This document shows positions 61,490-64,000 of a stretch of 64,000 nt of DNA, piece after piece (within the stretch, counting starts at the first letter, position 1; each line of letters opens with the position of its first letter). The stretch is from Garcia nutans (taxonomy: Eukaryota; Streptophyta; Magnoliopsida; Malpighiales; Euphorbiaceae), in the NCBI GenBank assembly GCA_947685225.1, contig CANTUV010000010.1, forward strand, positions 5,270,001 through 5,334,000, read 5' to 3'. Made by a program: the position numbers and the translations under genes. A model generated the notes under the pieces. The model made no database searches. It was not told where the DNA came from and saw only the letters and a program-made list of their open reading frames with translations.

Positions 61490-64000
61490 ATGATGTCAAC
61501 AGAAGATGTTGCTAGAATAATTGCGGCAATCACAGCTAAGAACAATGACAATGATCCTTATTATGTCAACAATTCAGAATCACCAGGTTTTAGTATGGTA
61601 AGCTCAAAATTAGCTGGACCTAATTACTTGTCATGGAGTAGATATGTGATTATAGCTTTGAGAGCAAAGAAAAAATTAGGTTTCATAACTGGAACCTTAA
61701 CTCCCCCTGAACCTGATTCAGAGGATTATGAGAAATAGTTACAGGCTGATAGTATGGTAGTTTCATGGCTGATTAATGCAGTCTCGAAGGAAATATCTGA
61801 TGCTTTTGTGTTTTGTAAAAATGCAAAAGTGCTTTGGGATGAATTGAAGCAAAGTTTTGGGGAGAGTAATGGTCCTATGATATATCAGATTGAGAGAGAT
61901 ATAGCAAGTTATAGGCAAGGAACCGAATCTATAACTAACTATTACACTAACCTCAAGAGAAAATGGGATGAACTTTTATGCTTAGCTCCTTTGCCTGTTT
62001 GTTGTGATCAACATACTGCTATTGCTGAATATGATAACAACAGGAGATTTATGCAATTCCTCATGGGACTTGGAGATGAGTATGATAATGTGAAGAATCA
62101 AGTGCTGTTGATGGATCCACTTCCTTCTAGCAACAAAGCATATTCAATGGTGTTGAGTATTGAAAAACAAAGAGAAGTACAAGTTACCAAACTGGAATCC
62201 AGTGAAACCTCTACTGTGATGCTGGCCAGAAGAAATAACAATTATGGAAGCAACAACTATTCTGCAAACAACAACAACTACTCTGAAAACAATAGATACA
62301 GGAGCAGGAAGGATGAAAAGAAGAACAGATACTGCACAAAGTGTAAAGCTAATGGCCATACCATTGAAAATTATTTTCTGATTCACAGATATCCGGATTG
62401 GTTCATTGAACTGCAAAAGAGGAGAGGAGTCAATAGACAAGGAGTTACAAGTGCAAACAATGCTCAGCTGGAGGATACACCACTGCAGCAGAACAATGTA
62501 TATCAGAAGGAGACTGAACCGGTTGACAGAGGAATATCTGAGCTGATACTACAAGAATTACAGAAGCTGATCAAGGGAAAAGCACTGACAGAGAATCAAG
62601 TTGACAATGACATCAGGAATGTTAACTTTGCAGGTACACTACTCAATTCAGTTATTTCTGGCATTGATTTTAATTGCAAAAGTAATTGGATAATTGATTA
62701 TGGTGCAACAGACCATATTACACCTAAACTTTCCTTTAATGATCTTGTTCACAAATTAAACCCACCTAAAACTATCAGATTACCAGACAATTCAACCAGA
62801 ACAGTAACTCACATTGGTAATGTAAAGCTCAATAACAGAATAACCCTATACAATGTGTTGTATGTGCCATCATTCAGCTGCAACCTAATTTCTGTGAGTC
62901 TTCTCACTAAATCATGTCAGCTATCAATACACTCATTTCCTGAATATTGTTTATTCCAGGATTTACAGACTGAAGAAATTCTAGCTGTGGGAAAGGTATA
63001 TGAAGACCTTTACTATATGACCAAAGAGTCATTTCTTAAACCTATGAGATGTAATACAGTGGCAAATTGTACTAGCCATAACAAACACTTAGCTATGCTT
63101 TGGCATGCAAGGTTAGGACATGTATCAAATAAAAGACTGAAACACATTTCTGGTATGCATAATTGTGATTTTGCTGATATGCTATGCACTGTATGTCCTA
63201 TTGTTAAACAATCAAGAGTGCCTTTTCCAACTAGCCATATTTCTACTTCAAACCCTTTTGAATTAATACATGCAGATTTATGGGGTCCTTACAATGTCAA
63301 ATCTATAACCAATGCTGTGTTTATGCTGACCATTGTCGATGACTATAGTCGGTATTGTTGGACCTACATGCTTACTACAAAGCCTCAAGTGCCATTTGCC
63401 TTGAAAACCTTCTTCAAATTCATCCAAAACCAGTTTAACCTTACCATTAAAGCCATTAGAACTGATAATGGTTCTGAATTTGTAAATTCTGAATGTAATT
63501 CATTTTTCCAAAACCATGGAATACTTCACCAAAAGACATGTGTTTATACTCCTCAGCAGAATGGAGTAGTTGAAAGAAAACACAGAACCCTTTTAAATAC
63601 AGCTAGAGCTTTGCTCCATCAATCTAAACTCCCATTACAATTTTGGTCTGAAATCTTATTGACCTCAACACACATCATAAATAGACTGCCATCTGAGAAT
63701 CTAAACTGGCAAACACCTTTTGAAAGACTCTATAAAAAACCACCAGACTATAACCACTTCAAAACTGTTGGCTGTTTATGTTACTCAACAAATACCTTAC
63801 CCCACAAACACAAATTTGATCCAAGAGCACATCCATGTGTATTTTTGGGTTACTCTCAACAACACAAGGGTTATAAACTCTATAATCTGACCACAAAATC
63901 ACTAATCCATTCTCGAGATGTTTTCTTTGTGGAATCAGTTTTTCCATATCACTACATCTTACCTGAAACAGTAACCAATTTCACCTTACCTAACTGTATT
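61490..64000 (+). pseudogene. Ty1/copia gag-pol, one nonsense codon, runs off the window
   Basis: One reading frame runs from ATG 61490 to the window end, broken only by TAG at 61736-61738, where copia gags have Trp (TGG to TAG in the E-K-W-L-Q-A-D position). Gag: L-x-G-P-N-Y-L-S-W-S-R. The zinc knuckle C-T-K-C-K-A-N-G-H..Y has Tyr for the last Cys. The protease active site reads D-Y-G-A-T-D-H instead of D-S-G-A-T-D-H. Integrase: L-W-H-A-R-L-G-H, C-T-V-C, then catalytic D (H-A-D-L-W-G), D (R-T-D-N-G-S-E-F) and E (Q-Q-N-G-V-V-E-R-K-H). Reverse transcriptase, RNase H and 3' LTR lie beyond 64000. No frameshift was found, so the element is recent but defective. Confidence 0.9.

Overview
This is an AT-rich plant nuclear window, most likely from a eudicot. 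The genes have plant-style introns, intergenic DNA is dominated by DNA-transposon MITEs and LTR retrotransposons of plant lineages (Athila-type Ty3/gypsy, Ty1/copia), and there is an endogenous plant pararetrovirus relic. The species cannot be named from the sequence. No bacterial-type operon, CRISPR array or defence island is present.

Four intact host genes can be modelled exon by exon: an LSM12-type Sm-like RNA-binding protein (minus, 5949-9320), a trichome-birefringence-like (TBL19-22 type) wall O-acetyltransferase (plus, 17506-18927), a plastid GNAT acetyltransferase resembling Arabidopsis GNAT5 (plus, 26875-28600), and a receptor-like cytoplasmic kinase (minus, 29641-32724). A fifth, MLP/Bet v 1-type gene (36247-36810) is cut short where an Athila LTR begins. 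From memory, kinase, GNAT and LSM12 are neighbours in the same order on Arabidopsis chromosome 1 (At1g24030-At1g24050), so the left half looks like an old collinear block widened by a TBL gene and transposons. The genes share no obvious pathway.

Layout: 1-4.9 kb holds a promoter-like leader, a hAT MITE, a tRNA-type SINE and a pararetrovirus protease relic. 5.8-9.3 kb is LSM12. 10.3-12.2 kb has two hAT elements with 8-bp target-site duplications. 12.3-17.4 kb is gene-poor. 17.5-18.9 kb is TBL. 21-26.7 kb is a nest of transposons. 26.9-32.7 kb holds GNAT and kinase, convergent. 36.2-48.8 kb holds the MLP remnant and two damaged Athila elements. 49.6-56.3 kb is a MITE field. 56.3-61.2 kb is gene-free and includes a G20 tract. 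61.2-64 kb is a young copia element running off the window.

The strongest observation is that LSM12 intron 1 is a minor-spliceosome (U12) AT-AC intron with near-consensus 5' splice site and branch point. It is 132 nt, a multiple of three without an in-frame stop, so its retention would insert a 44-residue hydrophobic segment into the Sm fold. No new multi-gene system was found.
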